Shown: one piece after another, positions 48,461-58,375 of the stretch
Position numbering within the stretch: position 1 is the first letter of the stretch
Layout: every line of letters starts with the position of its first letter
From: Nocardioides sp.
Lineage (GTDB): Bacteria > Actinomycetota > Actinomycetes > Propionibacteriales > Nocardioidaceae
Assembly: GCA_025924815.1 (NCBI GenBank)
Contig: JAICHQ010000008.1
Span: forward strand, 1 to 64,000
Direction: 5' to 3'
Length of the DNA: 64,000 nt
Program-made: the position numbers and the translations under genes
The notes under the pieces: generated by a model
Told to the model about the DNA's origin: nothing
Seen by the model: the letters and a program-made list of their open reading frames with translations, nothing else
Database searches by the model: none

Positions 48461-49423
48461 ATGTTGATCTACGTCGCCAAGCGACTTGTACTCGCGATCG
48501 CTGTGCTGGTCGTCATCGCGTTCTTGTTGATCGCACTGGTCACCGTCGTGCCAGGGGACCCCGCGCGGACCGTGCTCGGCACCCATGCGACCCCCGAGCT
48601 CATGCGCCAGGTGCGCCAGACCATGGGGCTCGACCAGCCCGTGTGGGAGCAGACATGGAACTTCTTGTGGGGTGCCCTCCACGGTGACCTGGGCACCGAC
48701 TTCATCACCCGCGCTCCGGTTCGCGATGAGCTGGGGAGGCCTTTCGTCAACACCTTGGTGCTGAGCCTGACCAGCATGATCCTCGCTGCGGCGATCGGCA
48801 TTCCCGCCGGCGTCGTGTCGGCGGTGAACAGTGGGGGTGTCATCGACCGGATCGTGCGTGCCGTGTCGATGGTGCTGCTCAGTACGCCTGTGTACGTCGT
48901 CGGGCTGGTGCTGCTGCTGGTGCTGTCGGTCCACTTCCACTGGCTGCCGTCCCTGGGCGGAGGATCGTTCTCCGATCCGCTCGACTACGCGCAGCGCCTG
49001 CTGATGCCCGCCTTCGCGTTGGCCGTGTACTGGATCGCCTATCTGGCGCGGCTGGTCAGATCATCGATGCTCGAGGTGCTGGAGCAGGACTTCGTCCGCA
49101 CGTCTCGAGCGTACGGAGTCCCCGAGTCGACGATCAACTTCCGAGTCGCGCTGCGCAACGCCCTTGTCCCCATCGTCGCGCTGCTCGGACTGATGCTCGG
49201 TTACACACTGGCGGGAACCGTCTACGTCGAGCAGATCTTCGGCCGGGTCGGACTGGGGAGCCTGGCCCTGTCGAGCATCGGAAACCGCGACTGGCCCGTC
49301 GTCCGCGGAGTCGTCCTCATCTACGCCGTCGCCTTCGTGCTCGGCAGTCTGCTGGCAGATGTCGCCTACCGGGTCCTCGACCCGCGCCTCAGGGTCGAGC
49401 AGGACGCGGGGGTCTTCGTCTGA
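48461..49423 (+). CDS. ABC importer permease, DppB type
   Basis: A 320-aa permease with six predicted membrane helices. MLIYVAKRLVLAIAVLVVIAFLL is the usual DppB N-terminus, and the cytosolic EAA loop reads TSRAYGVPESTINFRVALRNALVPIV. ATG 48461 is 23 bp after the binding-protein stop; the longer track ORF starts inside it. The ATG of the second permease overlaps its stop. Confidence 0.93.
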   Translation: MLIYVAKRLVLAIAVLVVIAFLLIALVTVVPGDPARTVLGTHATPELMRQVRQTMGLDQPVWEQTWNFLWGALHGDLGTDFITRAPVRDELGRPFVNTLVLSLTSMILAAAIGIPAGVVSAVNSGGVIDRIVRAVSMVLLSTPVYVVGLVLLLVLSVHFHWLPSLGGGSFSDPLDYAQRLLMPAFALAVYWIAYLARLVRSSMLEVLEQDFVRTSRAYGVPESTINFRVALRNALVPIVALLGLMLGYTLAGTVYVEQIFGRVGLGSLALSSIGNRDWPVVRGVVLIYAVAFVLGSLLADVAYRVLDPRLRVEQDAGVFV

Positions 49424-50388
49424 TGAGCCTTCCGCTGAGCCAGGAGCCGGACGACCTGCCGGCGTCGACCTCGGCCGCAGCTCCGGCCGGACTCGACACT
49501 TCGGGCGTGCTGGAGCTGCAGGCCTACACGCGGCGTGGTCTGCTGCGCATCCTGCGATCAGTGCTGCGTCGCCCCTCTGCCCTGGTGGCGGTCATCATCA
49601 TCGCCGCCCTCATCGTGGTCGCAGTTCTCGCGCCGCTTCTGACCCCCCACGACCCGACCAAGATCGATCTGGACACCGCCCTGGCCGGCCCGTCGTCGGG
49701 CCACTGGCTGGGCACGGACTCCCTGGGCCGGGACAACCTGTCCCGGCTCGTCTACGGAGCGCGGGTCGCTTTGCAGATCGCGATCCCGTCGATCCTCGGC
49801 GCCTTCGTCATCGGTGCGTCGACAGGTCTGATCGTGGGCTACGTCGGGGGCGCCGTCGACAGGGTGTTCCTGGTCCTCTTCGACGCCGTCATCTCGTTCC
49901 CATCGGTGATCCTGGGGCTCGCCCTCCTGACGTTGCTCGGGCCGTCGAAGAAGAGCGTCGTCCTGGTCATCGCCGTGTCGATGATCCCGTACTACGGACG
50001 ACTGGCTCGCGCGCAGACGCTGAGCCAGATGCGCAACGAGTACGTGCGGGCCGAGCGGGCGCTGGGCGCGAGCAGAGCTCGGGTGTTGCGCAGCCACGTC
50101 ATGCCGAACGCGTTGGCGCCCCTCCTCGTCATCGTCGCCATCGACATCCCGACGGCGATCGCCATCGAGGCGGGTCTGGCCTTCCTCGGTCTCGGCGTGC
50201 AGCCGCCGACGCCCGACTGGGGGGTCATGCTCAACGACGGCTTCACAGTGATCGGAACCAGTGTGTGGCCGATCGCGGGTCCTATCGCCGCGCTCGTCCT
50301 CGTGACCACATCGTTCACCGTGCTGGGGGAGACCTTTCGCGACGAGCTCGACCCACGAAGCGCCGGGCGCGTCAGGGGACAGCGATGA
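49423..50388 (+). CDS. ABC importer permease, DppC type
   Basis: A 321-aa partner permease. The N-terminal cytosolic arm is followed by a membrane helix and the DppC signature LTPHDPTKID ... HWLGTDSLGRDNLSRLVYGARVAL. The EAA loop is RAERALGASRARVLRSHVMPNALAPLLV. Start and stop both overlap neighbouring genes, so the four importer subunits are translated as a unit. Confidence 0.93.
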   Translation: MSLPLSQEPDDLPASTSAAAPAGLDTSGVLELQAYTRRGLLRILRSVLRRPSALVAVIIIAALIVVAVLAPLLTPHDPTKIDLDTALAGPSSGHWLGTDSLGRDNLSRLVYGARVALQIAIPSILGAFVIGASTGLIVGYVGGAVDRVFLVLFDAVISFPSVILGLALLTLLGPSKKSVVLVIAVSMIPYYGRLARAQTLSQMRNEYVRAERALGASRARVLRSHVMPNALAPLLVIVAIDIPTAIAIEAGLAFLGLGVQPPTPDWGVMLNDGFTVIGTSVWPIAGPIAALVLVTTSFTVLGETFRDELDPRSAGRVRGQR

Positions 50389-52451
50389 CACTCGCCCAGT
50401 CCGCCGGAGTCCAGGATCTGCTCCGGATCGAGGGCCTGACCGTGTCCTATCGCACGACCGAACACGAGCGGCTCGCCCTGGACTCGGTCGACCTGAGCGT
50501 CGATCGCGGCGAGATCGTCGGCCTGGTCGGCCAGTCGGGGTCAGGCAAGTCGACTCTCGCCTCGGCCGTGCTCGGCCTCCTCCCGTCGAACGCGCGGCAG
50601 GTCTCAGGCTCCGTGGAACTGGGCGGCGTCGAGCTGACGTGGTTGAGTGCCCAGGAGCTGCGCGACGTCCGGGGCCAGGAGATCTCGATCGTCTTCCAGG
50701 ACCCCACCACGAGCCTGAACCCACGGTTGCCGATCGGCCAGCAGATGCTCCAGGTGCTGCGAGCCCACGACTCGGGCGGACGCACGTCGCGACGCCTGCA
50801 TCGTGAGAAGTCGGTGGCTGGACTCGCGGAGGTCGGTCTGCCCGATCCTCTGCGCGCCTTCCACATGTACCCGCACGAGTTCTCCGGGGGTATGCGACAG
50901 CGAGTGATGATCGCGATGGCGCTGCTGCTCGACCCGAGACTGATCATCGCCGACGAGGCGACATCGGCTCTCGATGTCACCCTCGAGGCGCAGATCCTCG
51001 AGCTGTTGTTGCGGCTGCGTGAGAGGCACGACGCGTCCGTGCTCTTCATCTCGCACAACCTCGGCGTCGTCAGCCAGCTGTGTGACCGGACGACGGTGCT
51101 GCACGCTGGCCGGGTTGTGGAGGAGATCAACGGCCGGGTCGTGTGGTCGCGGTGCCAACACCCCTACACCCAGTCGCTGGCAGCCTCGGTCGCGCACCGG
51201 GATGCGCGACTCCGACCGACGCCCACCACTGCCCCCGACGTCGACGATCTCGCCATCGGGTGCCGGTTCGCCCGGCAGTGTCCGCAAGCCCACGACCTGT
51301 GCACCGCCTCGACGCCCGCGCTGTACCCGAGTAAGGGGGGAGCCGTCCGCTGCTTCGCCTACTCGCCCGAGCTCGGTCGGGACTGGCCGGTCAAACCGAC
51401 CGTCACCGACTGGTTCGAGCCCGACGGTGACGGCCGTCCCGCACCGGGCGAGTCCGGTCCGGCCGCGGCCGGTCTGGTGTCCGTCCGGGACCTCCACGTG
51501 CACTTCGGCGAGCGCGATCGGACGGTGAAGGCGGTCGACGGCGTCGACCTGCACATCGAGCGCGGCGAGATCGTCGCGGTCGTCGGTGAGTCGGGATCCG
51601 GCAAGACGACCCTTGCGGAGACGTTGGTCCGCCTCGTGAGGCCCACCGGGGGCTCGATCCAGCTCGACGGACGCGACCTGTCCTCCATGACTCGGTCCGA
51701 GGTACGCGACGTTCGGCGGCGAGTACAGATGGTGTTCCAAAGCGCCCAAGGCAGTCTCTCGCCGCGCATGCAGGTCGGGAGCCTGATCACCGAGCCGTAC
51801 AAGATCTTCGGCGTTCCGAAGGACCAGCGTCTGCAGCCGGACGAGATCCTCGCGCAGGTCGACCTGTCCGCCGAGCTGCTGGACAGCTATCCGAGCCAGC
51901 TCTCTGGCGGGCAGGCTCGCCGCGTGGGCCTCGCGCGGGCACTGGTGTGCCAGCCCGAGCTGCTGGTCGCCGACGAGCCCACGTCCGGGCTGGACGCGGC
52001 GGCGGCGGCGACGACGGCGCGGCTGCTCGGGGATCTGCGAGACCGGCGAGGTCTCGCCATTCTGCTGGTCACCCATGATCTGTCCTTGGTGACGAACCTG
52101 GCCGACCGGGTGTGCGTCATGTACTTCGGCAAGATCGTGGAGACGGGACCGGTCTCGCAGATCGTGCAGACACCTGCGCACCCGTACACGAAGGCACTCC
52201 TGAGCCTGCTGCTGGATCCCGACACGTCGGCGCCGGTCGGCCGGAGGAAGCTGCTCGCCGAAGGTGAGATCCCGAGCCAGTCCGCCCCGCCGAGCGGATG
52301 CCGCTTCCATCCGCGGTGCCCCTGGGCGCAGGAGATCTGCTCGGTGAACGAGCCGCCGTTGGTGGCGATCGGCGACGGCACGCGTAGCGCCGCCTGTCAC
52401 TTCGCCGACGCCGTCATGCGCGAGTCCGCGGCACCGGAGGATCGCAGTTGA
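50385..52451 (+). CDS. ABC importer ATPase, fused DppD-DppF type
   Basis: A 688-aa protein carrying both ATPases of a dipeptide-type importer in one chain. The first half has Walker A GQSGSGKST, signature FSGGMRQRV and Walker B LIIADEATSALD; the second has GESGSGKTT, LSGGQARRVGLARAL and LLVADEPTSGLD. Each half ends in an oligo_HPY-type Cys cluster (CRFARQCPQAHDLC and CRFHPRCPWAQEIC). ATG 50385 overlaps the permease stop; the 1030-codon track ORF begins in another gene. Confidence 0.93.
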   Translation: MTLAQSAGVQDLLRIEGLTVSYRTTEHERLALDSVDLSVDRGEIVGLVGQSGSGKSTLASAVLGLLPSNARQVSGSVELGGVELTWLSAQELRDVRGQEISIVFQDPTTSLNPRLPIGQQMLQVLRAHDSGGRTSRRLHREKSVAGLAEVGLPDPLRAFHMYPHEFSGGMRQRVMIAMALLLDPRLIIADEATSALDVTLEAQILELLLRLRERHDASVLFISHNLGVVSQLCDRTTVLHAGRVVEEINGRVVWSRCQHPYTQSLAASVAHRDARLRPTPTTAPDVDDLAIGCRFARQCPQAHDLCTASTPALYPSKGGAVRCFAYSPELGRDWPVKPTVTDWFEPDGDGRPAPGESGPAAAGLVSVRDLHVHFGERDRTVKAVDGVDLHIERGEIVAVVGESGSGKTTLAETLVRLVRPTGGSIQLDGRDLSSMTRSEVRDVRRRVQMVFQSAQGSLSPRMQVGSLITEPYKIFGVPKDQRLQPDEILAQVDLSAELLDSYPSQLSGGQARRVGLARALVCQPELLVADEPTSGLDAAAAATTARLLGDLRDRRGLAILLVTHDLSLVTNLADRVCVMYFGKIVETGPVSQIVQTPAHPYTKALLSLLLDPDTSAPVGRRKLLAEGEIPSQSAPPSGCRFHPRCPWAQEICSVNEPPLVAIGDGTRSAACHFADAVMRESAAPEDRS

Positions 52452-52577
52452 GCTATACGCGTCGACCGGTCGTTCCGATCAGTTCCTCTCCGAGCGCGAG
52501 GTCCCTAGTCTGGGGCGGACGTACCACAGCGTCGTGGCGCCCCCCGCGCTCGCGAGCCCGAACGGTTGAGGTTGGCG

Positions 52578-53831
52578 ATGGAGACCTCTGACGCACGACG
52601 CGAGAACCAGCGGGCGATTCTCCGCACGATGGCGCGTCGCAAGGAGTCGACGAGGCACCAGATCATGGCGGACACCGGGCTCAGCAAGGCCACGGTGTCT
52701 CGACTGGTCCGGCAGCTGGTCGAGGACGGCTCGCTCATCGAGACCAGACCCGCACGAGGCAACGGTGTCGGCAGACCGACGGAGGTCCTGCGGTTCCGTG
52801 GCGTCAGCGATCTCGTGTGTGGCATCGACATGGGAGGTACCAACACCCGGTTCCTGTTGGCCACCCACGGTGCTGAGCTGATCGCCAACTGGCGTGAGCG
52901 CACGCCTCAGGGCAGCGACGGGCGCACGCTTGCGCGCTGGGTGGTGGATCAGGTGTCGACGACCTGCGCCCGGCTCCGGGTGTCTGAGCCGACCGCCATG
53001 GTCGTCGGCATACCCGGCACGGTGGAGCGGGCGATCGGGACGATCAGCAACGCACCGAACCTGCCGGCCATCATCGGCAACGACTTCGGCGGCACCCTGC
53101 ACAGGCTGACGGACGGTCGTGCCAGCGTCGAGAACGACTCGAACCTCGCGCTGGCCGGCGAGATGCGCGCCGGGGCGGCCGCCGGTCACGACAACGCCGT
53201 GATGATCACGGTCGGGACCGGTGTTGGTGTGGGCGTGGCGCTCGACCGACGCCTGGTCACCGGTGAGGCGGGGACGGTCGGCGAGTTCGGCGTGATGCCG
53301 ATCGACCTGGAGGGCACGACGCTGGAGAGCGTGATCAGCGGGACCGGGATCGCCGAGGCGGCGCGACGATCGGGGCTGCGTGACGTTCGCCCCGAGTCCA
53401 TCCTGGAGGCCGCGCCCCGAGGACGCCGTGGCGTGATCCAGGCCCGTGTGAACGCAGCCCTGTTCAACCTCGTCGTCAGTCTCGGTGTCGCCTACGAACC
53501 CTCGGTCATCGTGATCGGTGGCGGAGTCTCGACGTCCCTCGAGCGGATGCTGCCGGCCCTGCAAGCCCGTGCTGCGGCCGTGCTGACTCCGTGTCCGAGT
53601 CTGGTGGTCTCGACGCTCGGTGACCCGGGCGGCGCCGTCGGCGCGACCGCCGAGGCCTTGCAGGTCGTCAACGAGATCGTCGGCGACGACCTGACGGCGG
53701 ACGAGGAGCTCCAGCTCGACCTGGACGTCAGCGCGATCGTGGCGCAGCTCGCGTCGCGCGGCGATGAAAATGAGGCGAACCTGGCAACCACGCGGCAACG
53801 GCTACGTCCTTCGAGTCGAGGCGAGCTGTGA
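52578..53831 (+). CDS. ROK-family transcriptional regulator
   Basis: A 417-aa NagC/XylR-type protein: winged helix-turn-helix (residues ~10-65, HQIMADTGLSKATVSRLVRQLV) followed by a ROK sugar-kinase fold. The ATP site DMGGTNTRF and the catalytic-Asp region ENDSNLALAGE are intact. However, the zinc motif (CxCGxxGC) after GEFG is replaced by GVMPIDLEGTTLES, so zinc is probably not bound. It likely senses a sugar or sugar phosphate and controls the island; residual kinase activity is possible. ATG 52578 follows TGAGG. Confidence 0.87.
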   Translation: METSDARRENQRAILRTMARRKESTRHQIMADTGLSKATVSRLVRQLVEDGSLIETRPARGNGVGRPTEVLRFRGVSDLVCGIDMGGTNTRFLLATHGAELIANWRERTPQGSDGRTLARWVVDQVSTTCARLRVSEPTAMVVGIPGTVERAIGTISNAPNLPAIIGNDFGGTLHRLTDGRASVENDSNLALAGEMRAGAAAGHDNAVMITVGTGVGVGVALDRRLVTGEAGTVGEFGVMPIDLEGTTLESVISGTGIAEAARRSGLRDVRPESILEAAPRGRRGVIQARVNAALFNLVVSLGVAYEPSVIVIGGGVSTSLERMLPALQARAAAVLTPCPSLVVSTLGDPGGAVGATAEALQVVNEIVGDDLTADEELQLDLDVSAIVAQLASRGDENEANLATTRQRLRPSSRGEL

Positions 53832-53834
53832 TCC

Positions 53835-55508
53835 ATGCAGGTTGACCTCGTCCTTCAGAACGGTCGCTTCTGGACCGGTGATCGCAGCCGCCCGCACGTG
53901 TCCCGGCTCGGAGTGATCAACGGGATGATCGTCGGCGTCGGCGACGACCTCGACGGCGTCACCGCCGCGGTGACGGTTGACCTCGACGGCGCGACCGTGC
54001 TCCCAGGTTTCCACGATGCTCACTGCCACACCACGTCGTACGGGCTGTCCGCGGAGATGCTCGACCTGCGCGACGTGAGGGGGATGGACGCGATCCTGCG
54101 GGCCGTGAAGATGCACGCGCAGGGATTGCCCTCCGACGCGTGGGTGATCGGCGTCGGCTATGCCCGCGGCCTGCAGGTCGACGAGCACCCCGTGGCCGGC
54201 GCTCTCGACCTCGCCTCGGGCGGCCGCCCCGTGTGGCTGACGCACGCTTCCGGGCACATGTGTGTCGTGAGCAGGTCCGCGTTGGAGCTGCTCCGGGGGC
54301 ACGCGCAGGGAGGCGAGCTGCCGCGGGGTTTCGGGCTTGACGAAGGCGGGGGCGAGACGGGACTACTGACCGAGTTCGAGATGGACCTCGTCAAGGATTT
54401 CCACGGCCCGAGCTCCATCGAGCATCTCGTCGACGTGATCGAGGGAGCCACCCGATCGTACGCCGCCGACGGCATCACCGCATTCACTGATGCCGGCATC
54501 GGCTGTCCAGGCATCGACCACAGCCCGCTGGAGGTCGCGGCGTATCAAACGGCCGAACTGCGCGGCCGGCTCCATGCGCGGGCCCACCTCATGGTCTACA
54601 GCGAGCTACTGCACGAGATCGGCGGTCACACCGACGACCGGGCGCGCCTCGGGCTGGACCTCGGTCTGCACACCGGGCTGGGCGACGGACTCGTCGCGAT
54701 CAGCGCCGTGAAGGTCTGGGTCGACGGATCAGGGATCGGCAACACGGCCGCGAAGAGCGACCAGGCCGATGGCGGGTACGGCGGCCTCGTTGCCGACCCC
54801 GCGGCACTGCGGGACCTCATCGTCGAGGCCAACATGAGCGGTTGGCAGGTCGCGGTGCACGCGATGGGTGACGCGGCGGTGGACCTCTTCCTCGACGCAC
54901 TCGACGCGAGCGCGCCGCACCGGCGACTCGGCGCCCCGTCCCCCCGTCATCGCGTTGAGCACGGGGGACTGATCCGCCGTGACCAGGTGCCACGCCTGGC
55001 CGCACACGGGGTGCTCGTCGCCACGCAGCCCTCGTTCATCCCGGAGTTCGGCGATCGGCTGCGCGAGACCTTGCTCGACGGTGGGGTCCGCGTCGAGGAG
55101 TCCTTCCGGTGCGCGAGCCTGCTTGCGGCGGACATCCCGATCGCGGGCAGCTCCGATCGTCCCGTCTCGTCCAGCGCGCCGCTCGACGGAATCCAGGCGA
55201 TGGTGGAGAGACTCACCGAGAGCGGATGGCTCTACGGTGGGAACGAGCGTCTCAGTGTGGAGGAGGCGATCGTGGCGTACACGTACGCCGGGGCGTACGG
55301 CGTGCACGCCGAGCACCGACGTGGTGTCATCCGAACCGGCCTCGACGCCGACTTCGCGGTTCTCGCCGACGATCCGACGACGGTCGACACGCAGCGGATC
55401 GGGGAGATCGCGGTCGTGGGAACCGTTCTCGGTGGGCGTCCGACGCACGACCCCGCCGGGCTCCTGGCCCGGGCCACCGACATCATCGACGATGGCCCGC
55501 GGAGGTGA
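53835..55508 (+). CDS. YtcJ-like amidohydrolase (Amidohydro_3)
   Basis: A 557-aa metal-dependent hydrolase of the YtcJ group. The N-terminal composite beta domain (LVLQNGRFWTGD) leads to HxH in GFHDAHCHTTSYG; later ligands are His in QVAVHAMGDAAVD, RVEHGGLI and Asp in AGSSDRPVSS. Such enzymes remove N-acyl groups or open cyclic amides. In this operon, N-deacylation of an amino-sugar-containing substrate before NagB would make sense, but this is inference. No signal peptide is present. It starts 3 bp after the regulator stop. Confidence 0.88.
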   Translation: MQVDLVLQNGRFWTGDRSRPHVSRLGVINGMIVGVGDDLDGVTAAVTVDLDGATVLPGFHDAHCHTTSYGLSAEMLDLRDVRGMDAILRAVKMHAQGLPSDAWVIGVGYARGLQVDEHPVAGALDLASGGRPVWLTHASGHMCVVSRSALELLRGHAQGGELPRGFGLDEGGGETGLLTEFEMDLVKDFHGPSSIEHLVDVIEGATRSYAADGITAFTDAGIGCPGIDHSPLEVAAYQTAELRGRLHARAHLMVYSELLHEIGGHTDDRARLGLDLGLHTGLGDGLVAISAVKVWVDGSGIGNTAAKSDQADGGYGGLVADPAALRDLIVEANMSGWQVAVHAMGDAAVDLFLDALDASAPHRRLGAPSPRHRVEHGGLIRRDQVPRLAAHGVLVATQPSFIPEFGDRLRETLLDGGVRVEESFRCASLLAADIPIAGSSDRPVSSSAPLDGIQAMVERLTESGWLYGGNERLSVEEAIVAYTYAGAYGVHAEHRRGVIRTGLDADFAVLADDPTTVDTQRIGEIAVVGTVLGGRPTHDPAGLLARATDIIDDGPRR

Positions 55509-55515
55509 TGGCCGA

Positions 55516-56478
55516 GTGACTAGGCCGGGCGAACGCGACAGCATCTGGGGCTTTCCGATCATCGACTTCCACTGCCACTTCCCCGTGCCCGACGAGGAGC
55601 GGCCTGCTGCCGAGGTCGAGTTCGAGCGCGTTCACGGAGCGCGCAAGTCCCGCATCCTTCGCGAGAACTGGCGCTGGTACCAGGAGCAGTGGTGGTCGGC
55701 GTACGGATTCCCGTTCCCCGAGGAGGCGGAGCCGCCTGCCGACGTGCAGGCCGAACGCTGGACGGCCGAGATCGAGGACGCTCGGCTGGAGCTCGTCGCG
55801 TTCCTGACCGGTGGGGGCAACGACACGCTCGCGGCCGCAATCGACGGTCGTCCTCGGATGCGCGGGTTCGCCCATCATGATCCGTTCCTGCCTGGCGCGG
55901 CCCAGGAGCTGCGTCGCGCGGTCGACGAGCTCGGACTGGTCGGCTACAAGGTGATCGCCCCGGCGCTCCGGGGTCGCATCGACGACCCGGCGCTGTGGCC
56001 GGTCTGGCGGACCGCCGACGAGCTGGGCATCCCGGTGCTGGTGCACTTCGGGGTGCTCGACGGCGGTGGCGGCACCGCCGACCACGTGAACATGAGCCCC
56101 CTGCGGCTCCACGAGGTCGCCAAGGCGTTCCCCGAGGTGCCCTTCGTGATCCCGCACTTCGGCTGTGGATATCCGGGTGACCTCCTGCAGCTCGCGTGGG
56201 CATGCCGCAACGTCCACGTGGACAGCTCCGGGAACAACGAGTGGATCCGGTGGATGCCGTATCCGCTGTCCCTGGCCGACCTGTTCGGCAGGTTCCTGGA
56301 GACCATCGGCCCCGAGCGCGTGCTCTTCGGTTCGGACTCGGCCCACTTCCCGCGCGGGCTCGTGCGCGCCTATTACGACGAGCAGTGCCGGGTGGTCGAC
56401 GAGCTGGGCATGTCGCCGGACGACCGGCGGCTCGTCTTCGTCGGGAATGCCGCGCGACTGCTTCGGCTGGAGGTGTGA
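55516..56478 (+). CDS. Amidohydrolase_2 family TIM-barrel hydrolase/decarboxylase
   Basis: A 320-aa ACMSD-like barrel (PF04909). Metal and catalytic residues appear as IIDFHCHFP (HxH), VLVHFG (His), VIPHFGCG (His) and LFGSDSAHFPRG (Asp). Members include decarboxylases and lactonases/hydrolases, so a lactone or ring-opening step is possible. The start is GTG 55516 with GGAGG at about -12; the 499-codon track ORF runs in from the previous gene. It is unrelated in sequence to the YtcJ-like protein beside it. Confidence 0.85.
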   Translation: MTRPGERDSIWGFPIIDFHCHFPVPDEERPAAEVEFERVHGARKSRILRENWRWYQEQWWSAYGFPFPEEAEPPADVQAERWTAEIEDARLELVAFLTGGGNDTLAAAIDGRPRMRGFAHHDPFLPGAAQELRRAVDELGLVGYKVIAPALRGRIDDPALWPVWRTADELGIPVLVHFGVLDGGGGTADHVNMSPLRLHEVAKAFPEVPFVIPHFGCGYPGDLLQLAWACRNVHVDSSGNNEWIRWMPYPLSLADLFGRFLETIGPERVLFGSDSAHFPRGLVRAYYDEQCRVVDELGMSPDDRRLVFVGNAARLLRLEV

Positions 56479-56480
56479 CC

Positions 56481-58373
56481 GTGCCAGACGAGGCGCCGTT
56501 GACCACATTCGCGCCCACGATCACCCATCCGCCTGACAACATCCCGACCGGGAACCTGTGGGTCTCGCTGCCTCGAATCGACCGGAGCACCGGTTCGGTG
56601 CGAACGATCGCCGTCCTGCACGAGGGCACCCGTGGCATGCTCGAGGCCTGGGGCGACGACAGCGGCGTTCTCGTTCCATTCGTCGAGGTCGACGGGGTCG
56701 CTCAGCCGCTCACCGAGGTCTCCTGGGCGCGGGAGCGGCACTGGTTGCCGAGAATGGCGGCACGCTGCGGAGAAGGTGAGGTGGACGTCTCATACTGCGC
56801 GCCTGTCGGCGAGCGCGGGGCGGCGTTCCGGCTGGCCTACCGGCCGGATCCGGATGCATCGCCGAAGGTCGTCGTCGGATGGCGGGTCCAGTGGCAGGAG
56901 ACAGCGCTGGTCCAGCTGCGGACGAAGCCGCTAGACCTCGAAATCGGCTCGGACCCCGATCCCTGGACGGGTAGTCACGTGCTGCACGGAACGATGGGGC
57001 TGCCCTTGCTGGCTCTCGGGTTGCAGGCAGGGCCCGGAGCCACCCTGGCGCCTCAGGGCCGAGGATGCGTCGTGTCGGCACAGGCGGGGCAAGGGGCCGC
57101 TGGCGAGTTCGTGGCCGACGTCTTCGTGGCCGTCGCTCCCGAGCGCGACGGAGCCGCGGCCACGGCACTGCACCTGCGGCGGCGGGGCTTCGACGACATG
57201 TGGGCGAGCAGTGTCGCATGGCTGGCTGCGCACGAGCTGCCGACCGTCGAGCTCGACGCACGGGACGGCCTGGACCGACGCCTCAATGAGAACGCCTTCT
57301 TCAACTTCTTCTTCGCCCAAGGCGACTGCCTCGACACGGGTCGTTCCGTCATCGTGACATCGCGGAGCAGCGACTACTACGTGTCGGCGGCGTTCTGGAG
57401 CAGGGACGCCTACCAGTGGACCTTTCCCGCCCTTCTCCTGGTCGACCCGGTTCGCGCGCGGAAGCTGCTGGTCTCCTCGATTGCCGGCGCGGGGGACCGC
57501 CTCGCCGATCACGCTCTCTACATCAACGGGACGCATCTCTACCCCGGATTCGAGCTGGACCAGGCGGCCGCCCCCGTCCTGGCGGTCCATCTCTATGCCT
57601 CGAGCACGGGTGACTGGGGTGTCCTCGACGAGCGCGCGGTCAGAGAGCTCTGCGACGGGTTCGTGGCTCGGCTGGCACCCTGGCGGAGCGACGAGCTCGG
57701 CCTGTATGCGACCTTCCTACTGCCGACCGACGACCCCACGAGTCACCCCTACACGACGACCGGCAACGCCCTGGTACGGGCGGCCTTCGACGCTCTCGCC
57801 CGCCTCCACTCGATGCGCGGAACTCCTGAGGGTGCCGTCGCGGACGACTACGTGGCGCTGTCCGACGAGCTCGGCGCTGCCATCGCAGACCTGCTGGGCG
57901 CCGATGGGTCCTACGGCCCGATGTGGGCCTGGGGTCGCGATGAGCACGGCGGACGCGACATCCGTGACGAGCCTCCGCTGAGCCTGCTGACCCTGCCGTA
58001 CTGGGGGCTGTGCGACGCCCAAGACGCGCGCCAGCGCGCGACCCGACGCTGGCTCGAGACCGACAATCCCTATCGGTACGCGGGAGACCACCCGGGAGCA
58101 GGATCTCCGCATTTCCCGTTCCCCTCCGGGTTCGACCTCGCGAACCGCTTGCTGACGGACCCCGGAGACGGTCCGCTCCAGCAGCTGGTCACCACTCCGA
58201 TGGACCACGGTCTGGGGTGCGAGTCGTGGGATCCGACGACCGGGGTGGTGACCACCGGTGCCGCCATGGCGAGCATGGCCGGCCTGCTGACCTGGACCGC
58301 GTGGTCACGGTTGACGGGGCGGTCGATCTGGCACGCACCTTTGGCTCTGCCACAACGCGGACCGCGACTCTAG
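56481..58373 (+). CDS. Six-hairpin glycosidase-like protein
   Basis: About 630 aa. The first ~260 residues look like a beta-sandwich (TGNLWVSLPRIDRSTGSVRTIAVLHEG), and the rest like an (alpha/alpha)6 barrel similar to debranching-enzyme and GH125-type catalytic domains: FWSRDAYQWTFPALLLVDPVRARKLL, GTHLYPGFELDQAAAPVLAVHLY and GLYATFLLPTDDPTS. The acidic residues in these segments could be catalytic, but I cannot name a GH family. No signal peptide is present, so it would act on an imported glycoside. GTG 56481 is chosen for GGAGG at -8; GTG 56475 overlaps the previous stop. Confidence 0.55.
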   Translation: MPDEAPLTTFAPTITHPPDNIPTGNLWVSLPRIDRSTGSVRTIAVLHEGTRGMLEAWGDDSGVLVPFVEVDGVAQPLTEVSWARERHWLPRMAARCGEGEVDVSYCAPVGERGAAFRLAYRPDPDASPKVVVGWRVQWQETALVQLRTKPLDLEIGSDPDPWTGSHVLHGTMGLPLLALGLQAGPGATLAPQGRGCVVSAQAGQGAAGEFVADVFVAVAPERDGAAATALHLRRRGFDDMWASSVAWLAAHELPTVELDARDGLDRRLNENAFFNFFFAQGDCLDTGRSVIVTSRSSDYYVSAAFWSRDAYQWTFPALLLVDPVRARKLLVSSIAGAGDRLADHALYINGTHLYPGFELDQAAAPVLAVHLYASSTGDWGVLDERAVRELCDGFVARLAPWRSDELGLYATFLLPTDDPTSHPYTTTGNALVRAAFDALARLHSMRGTPEGAVADDYVALSDELGAAIADLLGADGSYGPMWAWGRDEHGGRDIRDEPPLSLLTLPYWGLCDAQDARQRATRRWLETDNPYRYAGDHPGAGSPHFPFPSGFDLANRLLTDPGDGPLQQLVTTPMDHGLGCESWDPTTGVVTTGAAMASMAGLLTWTAWSRLTGRSIWHAPLALPQRGPRL

Positions 58374-58375
58374 AC

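Noticed and set aside
49359-52451. 1030-codon ATPase start at 49359
   Set aside because: The first 342 codons overlap the DppC gene in another frame; ABC homology starts at ATG 50385.
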